Shown: positions 36,167 to 47,512, counted from the stretch's first letter. The stretch: DNA of 64,000 nt from Enoplosus armatus (GCF_043641665.1 NC_092200.1:3111194-3175193), one strand, 5' to 3'. Program-made: numbers and translations. The notes: generated from the letters alone by a model not told the origin.

Positions 36167-38908
36167 GCCACATCGCAGGAAGATTAGAATATATTCTAAC
36201 AATGCGGGGACTCTGTTGGCGGGTGAGATGATACAGGAAATGACAAGAAACCATTGGTTTGGTTTGGCAATGAATCGCTGACAGGTGGCGGGAAAGTGGC
36301 GCCTGTGTCACTTGATTCACATTATCCGGCCTAAAACAAAGCACTTCAGTGGATCTATTCCGCTTTACATGCTGCCTGTCAACATCATATTCATACAGGA
36401 TTATTCCCATTGAATGTGTAATGGCTGTACATGAAAATATGCCTTTTTTGTGCATGGCGACACAAAATATTGATTTATAGATGCTGATAAACCCGCAGTG
36501 GTGCCTGCATATCCCCACTGTGTTTACCGGAGACTCTCCTGCCACATATAGACACGTATTTCATCGCAGACTACCTGAGAGTTTGAATTAAATCTGATAC
36601 AAGTTTGACATTTCTCTCAGGCTTCAGATTGACTGCAACATTTGAGAATATAGGGCAAAACAAAGGCTTGGAATTTAATAAGCTGCAGCAGTTTTTATTT
36701 GCATGAATACCACTGGAACTGACTGGTCTTTGCCCTTATATTTTCTGTTTCTCTGTCGCTGTGCACAAAGTTTGTATCACTCCATCCCCCCTGTGCTTCA
36801 GAGTGCCAGTGCCAGTGTCTCAAAACGTTCCTCGTCTTCAGTTCCCTCTTCTCAACAAGCCTCTCAGCTTCTCTCCAGTTCCGTCTTTCTCTCTCTCTCT
36901 GCCATTCGGAGCCTCTCCCGGGCTGATTCAGGGCTCTTTACAGTTATTCTGTGTTCCACACAGTCTGTCATTAGGATCTGGGTTGAAAAAGGCAACATTT
37001 TGCCATCTGATTGTACGTGCTCCAGTTTCTTGAACAGTACAGTCAAACCGTTTCTCCTCTTTTGTCTTTTGTCTTCTGTCTGTTTTCTACTAGATCAGAT
37101 CATGGTTTACTCTGACAGCACTCTACTCATTTCTGCTTGCTGATATAATGAGCCTATGAGTCTTCCAAGGAAGTTCACAGTGGGTGATTCTGCAGGACAT
37201 TTACATCCAATGCCAACATTCAGTGCCAGTGCAGATCGACGTGACCTTTAGGCAGCACGGCAAAAACTAAGGGTAAGACATTCAACTTTGGCACTGGAGA
37301 CTGGGTGTCACATTCTGTCCCAGACCAACGAGTAATGCTGCCTTTTCACAGGCCGATCTGCGCATTTCTGAAGTTGGCAGCTCTGAGAGGTGGCATACAT
37401 GTGTGTGCCATGACCAACCAGAACCGACTGAAGAAGCCGCCCCATCGACAGCATTTTCAGTCGACACAGAGAAAAGAAACGTGTCGATTAAAAAGTCATT
37501 TTCTGTGAAGAAACTCATCTGTGCTTGTTTCATTTTTGCTTGTAATGGACTCTGGTTCTGATACAGGGAGATGACTTCCCCATTCTCATGTAAAAGCCCC
37601 CATGTTTGTTGGTTACACTGTGACACACAGATCTCAAAGTGTGAGAGCAAAACAAAGATTATACCTACGTTCACTGGTATTATCAGATGTTTATACAAAC
37701 AAAATCTTTTTCGTTTATTTGAAGATGACGGAATCACATCGGCAGGTCTGAACTGACGATTTGTCTTCCAGCTCTGGTCAACATGGTTGTTTTTCCGGCA
37801 GGGAAAATAGCTGTTAATGCACACAACAGCAGACCTTTGAGAATCACTGAAAACATTTGAGATGTGAACTGTAATTCAGAGGTCTGGATCCAGGCTTATA
37901 ATATATTCTACACACCGGGGCTTCAATGTATTTTAAGCCAGCCTTACAATAACTTTACAGTAATAATACTAACCCTACTGCATTTACCATGGAGGACATT
38001 GTAGTAATAATTGAATGAAGTATTGCCATAGATGTAACTTTTCACTGGAATAGCAGTATTATCTTCAATCAACATTCTGCACACAGTTTGTGAAAGTTTT
38101 TATAGTTGGTACTCGGCACCAGTTGCAAGGCACAACAGGAAAATCTCCAGCACACAGGTGGTTGTGTTTGTTTTTGTTTGTTTTCGTAAGCAGCAACAGC
38201 AGTGGTTTTTAAAATGGATTAGAACTGGGTAGATAGCATGAGCACCACTGGACTAACAAATGAAAGAGTGCCACTTACAGAACTCCAAATTCAAACAGCT
38301 AAAAAATGCGAGCAAAGAGCGTCACGACACCAGCGGCATTGTGTGACTGACAGGTGATCTGTGCAAAGTGCAGTGCAGAAACATTGCAGCATTGAGCACT
38401 CAGCACAGGAGATGAAAATAACAACAGAAGCTTGCAGACTACCCCTCTTTCTTCTCAGGCACTGTAGTCTGAAATAACAACACAAAATGATCCAGCACAA
38501 AAAGTAAATAAATGACGCATTTTTAACAATTCTAATCCCAGGCTAAATTGGCACTTGTTGTGTTTATTGTTTTCATGGCTGATCACTCACTAATAGATGT
38601 TCTGTGACCAACTGTAGCATGAAAAACAAACAATGGCTTCCTGTTAATTCTGGTCAGTGCTATTCCAGTGAAAACTGATGTCGTACGATCCCCCACACAA
38701 AGCCACTTCAGTGGGAAAACAGCCATTTCTCTCCCTCTTCATCCCAAAGAGCTCATACAGACTCCCTCTCGTTCTCACAGCTCGGCCCTTTTGGCCTCGG
38801 CCTCTCTCGCGCTTCACTCCCATCTCCTCGCATCCCTGTCCTGCCAATGTTGTTGTGACACTCGGCTTCCATTACACCCCCATCAGAGCCTCTGACCACC
38901 GTCTCGCT

Positions 38909-38932
38909 GAGGAGGAGGAGGAGGAGGAGGAA
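38909..38932. repeat. (GAG)n run
   Basis: Eight GAG units. Confidence 0.95.
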
Positions 38933-38992
38933 ATCACTGCTGCCCCCTTCAACCCTGTCCTCTACCAGTCACAAGCTTTGTCACAGAGATAT

Positions 38993-39029
<37 letters not shown>
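38993..39029. repeat. (GATA)n microsatellite
   Basis: Nine TAGA/GATA units, only 60 bases right of the (GAG)n run. Confidence 0.97.
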
Positions 39030-39259
39030 GAGGCACACCCCTTTGGATAACATCTGTCTATCTAAGTGTGTGCTACTGGCAGGGTCCTCTCTTAACATTG
39101 TTTTAGTATTACATTCTAACATTTCTGATTTTACCAGACTCCACAGAGACCCGGTGGCTGGAAAACTTGGATTGCCTTCTATTTTTGGAGCTCACCAAAA
39201 TGACCTCTAATTTCACTGTTTTATCAAAGTACCAGAATATACTGTAGGCAGGAGGAGTG

Positions 39260-39339
39260 GGAGAGAGAGAGAAAGAGAGGGGGGGGGGGGGGGGGGGGGC
39301 GAGGCAGGGAGAGAACATTTAGATGAAAAAAAAAAAAAA
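39260..39339. repeat. GAGA tract, poly(G)21 and poly(A)14
   Basis: GAGAGAGAGAGAAAGAGAGG leads into 21 G (39279-39299), then GAGGCAGGGAGAGAAC and a run of 14 A (39326-39339). Strongly purine-biased. Confidence 0.95.
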
Positions 39340-40107
39340 GCAAGAGAGTGGGTATAGTTGAATTACTGTCCTGCTTTAAAAAAAAAGAAATCTATTGCCA
39401 CAACCATAAGTAATGCAACACCAATGGCTCCCGCAACAGATGTCGAATAGCATTCCCGTGGTTGTGTGCAGACGCACTTAAACATGCTTGTCAATTATAG
39501 CTGAGATGATGAAAGTCCTTTTGCAATCCACAGAACTGAGTGGTGCACCACAGAGAGGCGTTGGTGGAAACTTCTCCATATGGAGGCCATGTGCACGTGG
39601 GCTATGCAGTCAAACGCATGACAAACAATATCATTAATAAGAATCATTGTTTCGTGCTTGTAATTAAGCTACACGTGTGCCAGGATTGTTTAGTAACAAT
39701 AGTAAGTAACACAATGCCCCCCAAACACGCACAAGATGGATTTTCAATGTACAATAGTTTGTAGGAAATCTAGATAATGCCTTGCAACTGAATGGCAGAT
39801 GAGTTATTGTTAGCCAATATTGAAACAGTCCTCCAGCTGCAGCAGACAGTACAAGGCCCTTGACATTGTCCAGGAGTCAGGTGTGAGAAAAAGAAAAATA
39901 GTGAAATTAAACATAAATCAAATTCCATTCACTGGGCCTGGAGAGCTCAGCTGCTCTGCAGGAAGTTTGAGAAATATTTCTTTCATTATGCACCGGGGTG
40001 CCCATAATTCAGTGCTCCTCCTTGAGTCTCTCCATGGTAGGAATTCAAAAACACAGCTCGCTCCTTCAAGATTTCTGAAGAGGGGTTGCGAAAGAAGCGA
40101 GCCATGC

Positions 40108-40139
40108 AGAGGGAGGGAGGGAGGGAGGGAGGGAGGGAA
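40108..40139. repeat. (GGGA)n tetramer run
   Basis: Seven to eight GGGA units, with potential to form a G-quadruplex on the plus strand. Confidence 0.95.
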
Positions 40140-40305
40140 GTGATCGGTTTATCAGAATACCAAAGACTGACGTTTCCATCTGTCAGCGTTCCAGCTTTAC
40201 TTTCCGAGGTATTCGGTAGATATTCCCTGCACACACTTACCGTAACACTCGTGTTGATGTGTACCGACTGGTACCATGCAGATATCTGAGACCAAACACT
40301 TACCA

Positions 40306-40335
<30 letters not shown>
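40306..40335. repeat. Poly(C)16 joined to (CA)n
   Basis: Sixteen C (40306-40321) pass directly into about seven CA units. Confidence 0.95.
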
Positions 40336-40336
<1 letters not shown>

Positions 40337-41156
40337 ACTTGCCTGCTACTTCTCCTCTGTTAGCAGAACCTGTTAGATGCTGTTAATTATATACTGTGGG
40401 TGGTGAGATGATGTTTATGTAATTATCCTCTTTTGTATTCAGAAATAAAATTCGAATGGGGTTTGGAGAAGTTCATCAAAAGGACTTATTTAAACAGTCG
40501 CATTTGTTTTCAAAATAGCGGTAGGCCTAGTGGGTCTGCTGCTGGCTGGCTTTGTGGGATGTTTTTTTGGCTATGTATATAGTCTTAGGGAATATTGTCC
40601 GTGGATTTTTAAATGGGGGGGCTCAGCTGTTTTTGAAAGCTATAAAGGAATGATGATTAACCAGCAGAGTGGCCTGGGAATCTATTGTCAGCAAATGCAA
40701 TGTTTTTCTTTGCTGTAGCGCGTGTCCATGCGGCAGTATTATGTTGGGAAACATTTTTTGATCTATCTGGTGTCGGAAAGGAGCTATATGACAAGTTATG
40801 TTGCCGTGTCACTTTTAGCCTTCCGAAAGAATTGCTGCCCATGATGGAAAAGGTTCAACACACGCCCCAAAATCCCACCTAGCGGGTCATCTGCCCCGTT
40901 ATCTAATATGATCTAATCTCCAGGTATTTCTCCTCTGGCAGGGGACACATGGGCAGACAGCTAACATGTCAGGGATATTGGATGTGTTACGGTGGTGTTT
41001 GCTAGAGGTGTCGTCCTCAACTTTGCCTTGGACTCTGATGAGCTGAGGGACCGGTATTCCCCAGGTGATTCTGCCCGAGATTAACTCTGCTGATTCCCAG
41101 TGTGTCATTTCCTTGTGTGTGTGTTTAGCACCACAACCAGTGATCTCGCACAAGGA

Positions 41157-41210
41157 TTTTTTTTTTTTTTTTTTTTTTTTGCTTCATTCCTAAAAAAAAA
41201 CAACAAAAAA
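41157..41210. repeat. Poly(T)24 followed by A-rich block
   Basis: A run of 24 T (41157-41180), then GCTTCATTCC and an A-rich block (41191-41210). It could fold into a T/A hairpin. A retroposon poly(A) in antisense is possible but no body was recognised. Confidence 0.9.
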
Positions 41211-42030
41211 AGTGTGTCTGCTTTATTTTTCTGTCCTGATACAATCTTGAGATTCTCTGTTTCTCCTTTTTTTTCAAAGTAGCAATGAAAAGTTAGAGGA
41301 GGGATGAGAGTTTTCACCGGCATTTGTACTAAAACAAGGATGCAACAGTATAATATTCTATCAGAAGAACAGAGATAGAAATGCTGCCTTGAATCTCTCT
41401 CAATTATCTGTTGAATAGAGTTGGAACTTTCATGCTTTTTGTTGAGGGATGCCTGCAACTTGCGGAGAGAACTAGCAGTTCATTTTACACTTTGGTCTTT
41501 TGACAAAGCCTCCTCATCCTGTAGGCTGAAATTCATCCAAAGTGAAAGCAGATCTACACTGGCCTTTTTTTTCTAAATTTGTGGGAGGCTAAAAGAAGGC
41601 CAACTAGCCATCAACTGAAGTGTCATTCTAACTAATTTGTGATTTTTTTTTTTCTTAACCAAAAAAGCACACTGAGGGAAAAAGTAATGGAGAGACATTT
41701 TGAAAGCTTTGAAATTTCAATTCAAAAATCCAGAAATATAAATAAACAGCAAAGTGACTGGAGCTTGGCCTTAGCAATATAAACACAACAAAGGTTAAGT
41801 CACGTTGCAACCACAAAGAAGGGTAGTTGTACTGTACTGTAGCATAAACAAAAGATAATTAATTTCCCTTGCTTGTTGCTTGTGTGACTAATTATTCAAA
41901 GAAACCTGGAGGCTGAATGACACATGTTTTACATGAGCAACATGATATTTCACATGACGTTTCCTTTCTGGACCTTGTAAGAATCATTTTTATTTTGCAA
42001 ATATTTTTTTATTTTGCTTGTTCTCCTTCA

Positions 42031-42120
42031 CGCTGCCCAATTACAAGCAAACAGGGCTCCTAAACAACAGCAGCTTGTTAGCTGGACAGCGTTTTGGTAA
42101 CCTGTCATCCTGCCCGGTGG
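42031..42120. other. Duplicated unrecognised element, copy 2
   Basis: Partner of 28959-29066 in the same orientation, about 13 kb away. Similarity runs over about 90 bases, with one 18-base length difference. Weaker resemblance may continue to the right of both copies (ATGATGGATTTCTTTGCTGA near 29148; TGTCTGAGCTCTTTGCTGTA near 42170). Confidence 0.6.
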
Positions 42121-43304
42121 TGATTGGAGCAGATCCCACTCCCTTAACTTCGGCTAAGCATTATGGACCTGTCTGAGCTCTTTGCTGTAATTTACCTCCT
42201 CTGAGAGGAAACTCTTTGGCGTTTGAATACATGTTGGTGTGATTGCTTTACTGCGATTCACCCATAAAGACCCCCGCCCCCTCCGCAGCCTCGGAGCGGT
42301 AGATTTTCCCTCTGAGCCTCTGATGGATGGCTGGCATTATTTTTATCACTGTAACATAATCAGCCCGTGTGGCCTCTGTCTGTGTGGTGTGTAAGCTCTG
42401 TTAACATAACTAAAAAATACAACCATGTAATATTTCATACAGCACATGTGCAATCTATCAGGTGAAATTGGAGGTGAAAGATCATTTACTGTATTAAATA
42501 TGCATGACTTATTGGAGATCTACCGCACGCAAGCATCAATCACCTCTCATACGCGCAGAAGCGGGCACTTCATGCAGCATGCATTCAGCCAGTTAGCCCA
42601 CAATAACTCTCTCTGCGAGTATTGCTAATGAAGGCGATGAAACTGCCATATTGTGTTTTGGAACTTTTCTTAGATTCTATCTTGTAGACTTTATTGTTTC
42701 GGAGGGTGAAAAACAGTTTTTGTTCTTCTTTAAAAGGGCAGTTTCGACAAGCCACTCAAGATGCATGAAATACATGTGGGTCATAACACTCAAAATTAGG
42801 CTAATTTAAGATTCTTTCCCCTGCCTCTAAAGCTTAGAAGGTATAACTAGAGGGCTCTAACAAATAAATTATGAAACGCCTGCAGTTTTTTGATAGAGAT
42901 AAAGCAGATACAATATTAAATCCTTCCCAAATTAGTGGCGGATGTATAATTCAGTGGGTGGTGAACATCAGCTGGGCTGAAAGCAGACACTAATGAGATG
43001 TGGGCAAACTGCATCTGAGGTAACTGCCCTCCTCTGTCTCTCTTTGTCCCTCTTTCTATCTTGCGCTGTCTTTCTCTCTCTCTCTCTCTGGTTTTTTGGC
43101 TGAGTCAAACACCCCACAACAACCATAAACACAAATTTGCTGTAGGCCTTGCGCGCAGAACAGAATGGGATGCCGAACACATGGCATAGCACAACAAAGA
43201 CAGACAGTTTCATCAGAAACAGAGCCAAGCTTGGTGCTGCAGACATTTTTTTTTTTTTCTATGAAACCTTGTGTTCTTTGCCATTTTCCAAGTTGTTGCA
43301 ATAT

Positions 43305-43490
43305 CACCAGATTAACCATCTGAAAAGGACACTCGGACGTGTTGGTGCAGCACATAGAACTTTTCTGTAATGATTTCTTTGCTTTCCACACCACTGGAAG
43401 AACCTTGGTTGAATAGTCTCTGTGCCCCGATGGATTTTGAGTTGTGCAAGAGGCTCCATTACATATGCAGTAAACTCCTTTAGTTTTGCG
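43305..43490. repeat. Direct duplication, left unit
   Basis: Shares with 43643-43841 the words AGATTA-CCATCTGAAAA near the left, CAGCAC...TTTTCTGTAA in the middle, TGGTTGAATAGTCTCTGTGC / TGGCTGAACGGTTTCTATGT, and an identical GCAAGAGGCTCCATTACATA (43446-43465 here). The offset at the identical block is 351 bases. Read on the minus strand both units give the same short peptide, TAYVMEPLA, but no family is recognised and the frames are short. Confidence 0.8.
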
Positions 43491-43642
43491 CTTTGTAATG
43501 GAACACTGGTTTGCTGAATTACTAAAACGACCCATAAATCACTGATTATGTAGCATGAATCAAAAACAAAGAGCTTTACCATCTACCACAACATTAGATG
43601 CAACCTTTCTCTGAGTAACATTTTGAGACACTTATTTCCTGT

Positions 43643-43841
43643 CAGATTACCATCTGAAAATGATGAAATTGAATGTGGATTATGTTTTGCTTCAGCACGT
43701 ATGACTGGGCATTTTTCTGTAAAACTTTCTCTGCTCTCTACACACTGCAAGTGCTTTGGCTGAACGGTTTCTATGTCCTGATGGATTTCGGGTGGTGCAA
43801 GAGGCTCCATTACATATGCAGTGAAGCGCACCTGTAAGGTT
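43643..43841. repeat. Direct duplication, right unit
   Basis: Second unit of the pair with 43305-43490, with the identical block at 43797-43816. It ends about 36 bases before the terminal repeat of the Tc1 relic at 43878. Divergence is clear, so the duplication is not recent. It may be two copies of one interspersed repeat or an old tandem duplication. Confidence 0.8.
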
Positions 43842-43877
43842 TTGAACTGCTTTTGCCCCTCGTAGTGAGTTACAGTA

Positions 43878-44157
43878 CACTACATGGCCAAAAGTATGTA
43901 GACACCCAAACATTGCGCCCATATGTGACAGCTGAACATCTCTTTCCAGAACCATGAGCATTAATCTGTTGCTGTAACAGCCTCCGCTCTTCTGGTTTCA
44001 GGCTTTCCACCAGATTTTGGAACCTGGCTGCGGGGATTTGCGACCACTCGGACACAAGAGCATTCAAGAGGCCGGCCGTCTGGCAGTGATGTTGGGCGAT
44101 AACACCTTGCTTGCAGTTCCAGCTTTTCCCAAAGGTGTTCGATGATGTGGGGTGAGC
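43878..44157 (-). mobile_element. Tc1-like transposon 3' end with transposase C-terminus remnant
   Basis: The stretch opens at 43878 with CACTACATGGCCAAAAGTAT followed by GTAGACACCC, the terminal inverted repeat of a widespread fish Tc1-like family different from the one at 33 kb. Read on the minus strand, it encodes the transposase C-terminus: IIEHLWEKLE (holding the last acidic residue of the DD34E triad) near 44130-44160, then in another frame ALVSEWSQIPAARFQNLVESL near 44000-44070, so there is a frameshift near 44080. A further degenerate segment leads to the terminal repeat. The rest of the element is missing beyond about 44157, where A-rich sequence follows. This is a truncated, non-functional relic. 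Confidence 0.85.
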
Positions 44158-44324
44158 AAAAAAAAGATATCCCCAACGAAACAGGCCCACACAAAAAAAA
44201 CATCTTTGGCCTCGACCTTATACACAAAGAATAGACAACTTAACTAATTGCATTATAAAGCTATACTCGTGTTTGCCAAAAGTCTGACTCGATTAAAAGG
44301 ATAAATGCAGTTTATTTCGTTTCG

Positions 44325-44470
44325 TTTTATTTAGTTTTGGCCATGATTTCTATCAGTTATGATAACATTATACTCATGTTCTCAGATCTCAGCCATTAAG
44401 GACTGTAAGGAAAGCAAAACCATGTAAATAAGATCCAAGTTGTAATAAACCAGAATTTACCTTTAATTAG
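44325..44470. repeat. Anonymous repeat, copy 1 of a pair with 51.45 kb
   Basis: TTTGGCCATGATTTCTATCA and GTTATGATAACATTA match 51468-51502 in reverse complement. The next part, AACCATGTAAATAAGATCCA and AGTTGTAATAAACCAGAATT, matches 51500-51545 in the direct orientation. The mixture of orientations suggests a palindromic or rearranged element. Class not known. Confidence 0.55.
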
Positions 44471-45384
44471 GAGTAGGTCTATGGTACTGAAAATGACTTG
44501 AAATGGTGCGTTCTGAACATAAATGAAGAGCTTATTGTAAAATGTAATCATCTAATGTGTGGTTATAGTTTGGTACATTTGTTTGGAGGAACATGAGTAC
44601 AGAAGCTCAGTAATGAGCCATTAATGACGAGAGCACCATTGACCTTCATCTTAGATACACAAAGTATTTTATAAACAAACCTCAAACCTTCATTATTAAT
44701 AATATCTTTATAATGAAGGTTTACACACACTGCCGGCTTGTACAGATTGTGTTCTTGTTTGAATAAAAGTTGCAGGGAAGCTGGGAAGCTTTTAAAAGCT
44801 GTTATCAACCGCCTCAGCGTGGAGAGGCAAACATACACATTTTGCCGGTTGTTGAAGTCCGCTGAGTGAGAGAAGTTCAGCTGTGGCCAACTCTTCTCAG
44901 CCAACAAGCTTGTTGACCGTCCACATGTCAGCCAGCGGTCCCCAGTCTCTCGTCTCTGTGGGACATGTTGACTTGTTGTTCGTGGCGCTCTCAGTGCAGA
45001 GCTCACAGTGACTGTGCTGAAGAAGTGCCACTTCAGTATTTGGAATTGTTAGAAATTTAATTAAAACTACTATCAACATCAATCGTTACATCAGTCAATC
45101 ACTGAAAGGACGTGACACCGGCACACTCGAGGTTCGCAGAAGATTTCCTTCTCTCTTATTGCATTCTCATGTTATACTTCAAGAGCCTGGTTGAATAATT
45201 TCTAAGAAACACACAATCTGTAAAAATAGCCCCAGAAAACACCTGTAGGCCCAACAACAGAGGCTGCCCATGCACCGCAGGGAAACATATTAACAATTAA
45301 CTTCAGCAACTGTTGCAGAAATGATCACCTTAGGGGACCATATGGGTCTACATGGCAGAAGCAGCTGTGGTGCTTAACAACGTG

Positions 45385-45475
45385 CATTTACTCAAGTACT
45401 GTACTTAGATTAATATTTAAGTACCTCTACTTTGCTGAAGTATTTCCATATTCAGCAACTTTAAGATCTCACTCC
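45385..45475. repeat. Fragment of the 'tacttttactt' repeat family
   Basis: TTTACTCAAGTACTGTACTT, then TTAAGTACCTCTACTTTGCT and GAAGTATTTCCATATTCAGC match the left end of the family seen at 26975 and 46245. Only the end is recognisable. It may be a separate truncated insertion or the displaced end of copy B, about 800 bases to the right. Confidence 0.6.
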
Positions 45476-46427
45476 TGCAGTTACTCTGCAGTTTGATGCA
45501 ACTATCCCCGTTTTCCTTCACTTTGTGTGTATCTGCCACCTCTTGCTGTTACTGCTTACACAGAATAAAATATGTGCATTCAAAACACATAACAGATTCA
45601 TGAAATGTCTTATTCTAAACGTTTTAGTGACCTCTTATATAACAAGGAGAGCAAAATGGAGTCAGGATATCGAACTAATGCTAAAAAAAAAAATAGCATT
45701 TGTAATCTGTACAGTTTTTATTTGTTTTTAAATACAGTTGAAGCAAAATCCTTATTTTCAATTCCCAATTTTATTCCCAAGGAAAGGATTTGGGTTCTCC
45801 CTCTACCTCTGTGCAAATATGAAGAAGACATGAAAGTCCAAACTTCATAGAGAACACAACATAGTTACTGAATTAGCTTCTAAAGAGTGTCAGGTAAGAC
45901 AGAATGCGCAATGTGCATGTTTGTGGATCAGCATGTTGCACATCATCTTGAGGTACAACGAGATACAATATGAGGCAGCAAAATACACAAACATTAGTCT
46001 CAAGTTGTTTGTCCACACAGCCACTGTAGCAACTCGTGAAATACTGAATTAACAACAAACATTGCAGTCAAATACAAGCAGATGCATTCGCTGCCACGCG
46101 GCCTTCACATTTGTCTTGCATGAATATGCAGTAGTCTGTAGGATTTCTTCCTATAGCCAACTGACACAGCCGACAGTGACCTTTAAAGGTAAACACATGG
46201 CCACTTTTGACAGCAGTGAACAGCTTTAACTGCGAGAAAAAAAGAACATGAACATATGTTGCATTTACTGCTGTTAAGAGTTGCTTCAGTATTTCCATTT
46301 TATGCTTCTTTCTACTTCCACAATTGTTCCCCCACTACATTTATTTTACAGCTGAAGTACAGTAAAGGTTTGTATTACAACGCATATGATAAGCTGATAA
46401 AATTCATTACATTGTTAAAGATTAAAC

Positions 46428-46714
46428 CAGAGGTTCCCAACATTTTTGGTCTCATTGGGGCCTCTTGTCCAACAAAGACACATTTCCTCTCTAAACATCT
46501 GAGGGGGTTTCACACACCGATGGCAGTGAACTACCACGCAGGGTGCTGGCCAACCGTCAGGAGCAGTTTGGGGTTCAGTGTCTTCCCCGGGGACACTCCC
46601 GACAAGTGGACAGGAGAAGGTTTGACCACTGACCTGGGATCAGGGGACAACCCGCTCTACCTCCTGAGCCACAGCCACCATCCCACCTCTTGGCCTCTTG
46701 GTTGGGAACCACTG
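46428..46714. mobile_element. hAT-like non-autonomous element with CAGNGGTTCCCAAC ends
   Basis: The left end CAGAGGTTCCCAAC (46428-46441) and right end GTTGGGAACCACTG (46701-46714) are inverted repeats with one mismatch. The CAGNGGTT...AACCNCTG form is typical of hAT (Charlie-like) elements. The interior is mostly an antisense tRNA-derived SINE. No clear 8-base target duplication flanks it, so the hAT assignment rests on the ends alone. Alternatively the ends belong to the interspersed repeat and the SINE inserted separately. Confidence 0.55.
46490..46686 (-). mobile_element. tRNA-derived SINE, antisense, nested
   Basis: On the minus strand the head reads GTGGCTCAGGAGGTAGAGCG, a good A box region, then GTTGTCCCCTGATCCCAGGT and a degenerate B box region (GGTCAAACC). 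The body follows, with GGGGAAGACACTGAACCCCA and AACTGCTCCTGACGG, then GTGTGTGAAACCCCCTCAGA. This layout fits fish tRNA-derived SINEs. No LINE-like tail is evident, so it is probably 3' truncated or was captured inside the flanking element. Confidence 0.75.
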
Positions 46715-47344
46715 GACTTAGTTATGTCACCAGATACAATAGTAAAATGCTACTTACTCATTGATGCCTCAGTATTAACAATCTAATAATATTAATAATA
46801 TAACACTGAAAGTGGAGCTTGTTTACTTGTTTCTGCAGAACAAGTACTTTTACTTTTGATACCTCAAGTACATTTTTGCTGCTAATACTGTCCTGTACTT
46901 TTACCTAGGTATAAGATGCAGGACTTTTACTTGTAATGGAGTATTTTTTGCATTGTTGAGTGAGAATTGTGTGTATCCATGAATTCCTGATCGCGATAAT
47001 AAATAAAACAGATGCAGTATAAATGTTATCAATAATTTGTTTACAGTCTTTGATGTTGAAATACATCTTGGATGTAATGATCATCTCAAACAGACACAGT
47101 CCAACAAGAACTGATGATGAAAAATACTTTCCTTCTGGCAAACCTTTGAATCTGCTCTTGATCTACAAATGTGCAATAAAGCAATGCACCAAAAAAACAA
47201 ACCTGTTAAATCATAGTCAGACGCTTTGTGATTCTAACATTTTCACGTTTCACTCAGTCCTCCGCGGCTGTTTTGACACTCAAAAGGTTGAAGAAATATC
47301 AACTGATTCTCTCTGTTGTTCATCATGACTTTTAAAACTCAGAA

Positions 47345-47512
47345 ACTGTCCTCAAACTGAAAGGTCACAGGTTTTCATCATTCCAGCAGACACCAAACAG
47401 CCACGTATCCTGTCAAAGCGTCCTTGAACAAGACCCAGAACCCCTGCCTGCTCACTGCAAGCCACTCTGAATACGAGCGTCAGCTAAATGCCTTAAATGC
47501 AAATGCATACCA
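47345..47512 (+). mobile_element. tRNA-derived SINE with L2-type tail, degraded head
   Basis: A degenerate B box (CACAGGTTTTCATCATTCC, from GGTTCGAATCC) is followed by GTCCTTGAACAAGACCCAGA and ACCCCTGCCTGCTCACTG, then the tail GCCACTCTGAATACGAGCGT and CAGCTAAATGCCTTAAATGC. The GCGTCNGCTAAATG motif is the 3' tail shared by several fish SINEs and L2-clade LINEs such as UnaL2. The A box region is not recognisable, so the 5' border is approximate. Confidence 0.75.

Larger units (their letters stand above)
33794..43304. other. Unique sequence rich in simple repeats
   Basis: No gene recognised. Eight of the listed simple repeats fall between 34.3 and 41.3 kb. 34490-34640 and 41840-42030 are complex, AT-rich and repeat-free. 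A CT run lies at 43072-43089 and a run of T at 43246-43258. Confidence 0.5.
46245..46965. mobile_element. Interspersed 'tacttttactt' repeat, copy B, with nested insertion
   Basis: Same family as 26975-27556. The left part has AGTATTTCCATTTTATGCTT and CACTACATTTATTTTACAGC. The right part, after an insertion at 46428-46714, has AATCTAATAATATTAATAAT, AAGTACTTTTACTTTTGATA, CTCAAGTACATTTTTGCTG and CAGGACTTTTACTTGTAATG. Together they make one element split by a hAT-like insert that itself contains SINE sequence. A third fragment of the same family lies at 45385-45475. Confidence 0.65.

Noticed and set aside
36703..37143. Serine-rich plus frame of 146 codons
   Set aside because: Pyrimidine-rich sequence gives serine/leucine-rich frames; no family match.
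37282..37824. Minus open frame of 180 codons
   Set aside because: No resemblance to a known family and no conserved motif; length is expected by chance in 64 kb.
39001..40139. Tandem arrays considered as CRISPR-like
   Set aside because: They are tri- and tetranucleotide microsatellites with no spacers, in eukaryotic DNA.
41157..41180. Poly(T)24 as the tail of an antisense processed gene
   Set aside because: No body with coding similarity or target duplication on either side.
46256..46786. Plus open frame of 176 codons
   Set aside because: It runs across the interspersed repeat, the hAT-like element and the antisense SINE, so it is a chance frame.
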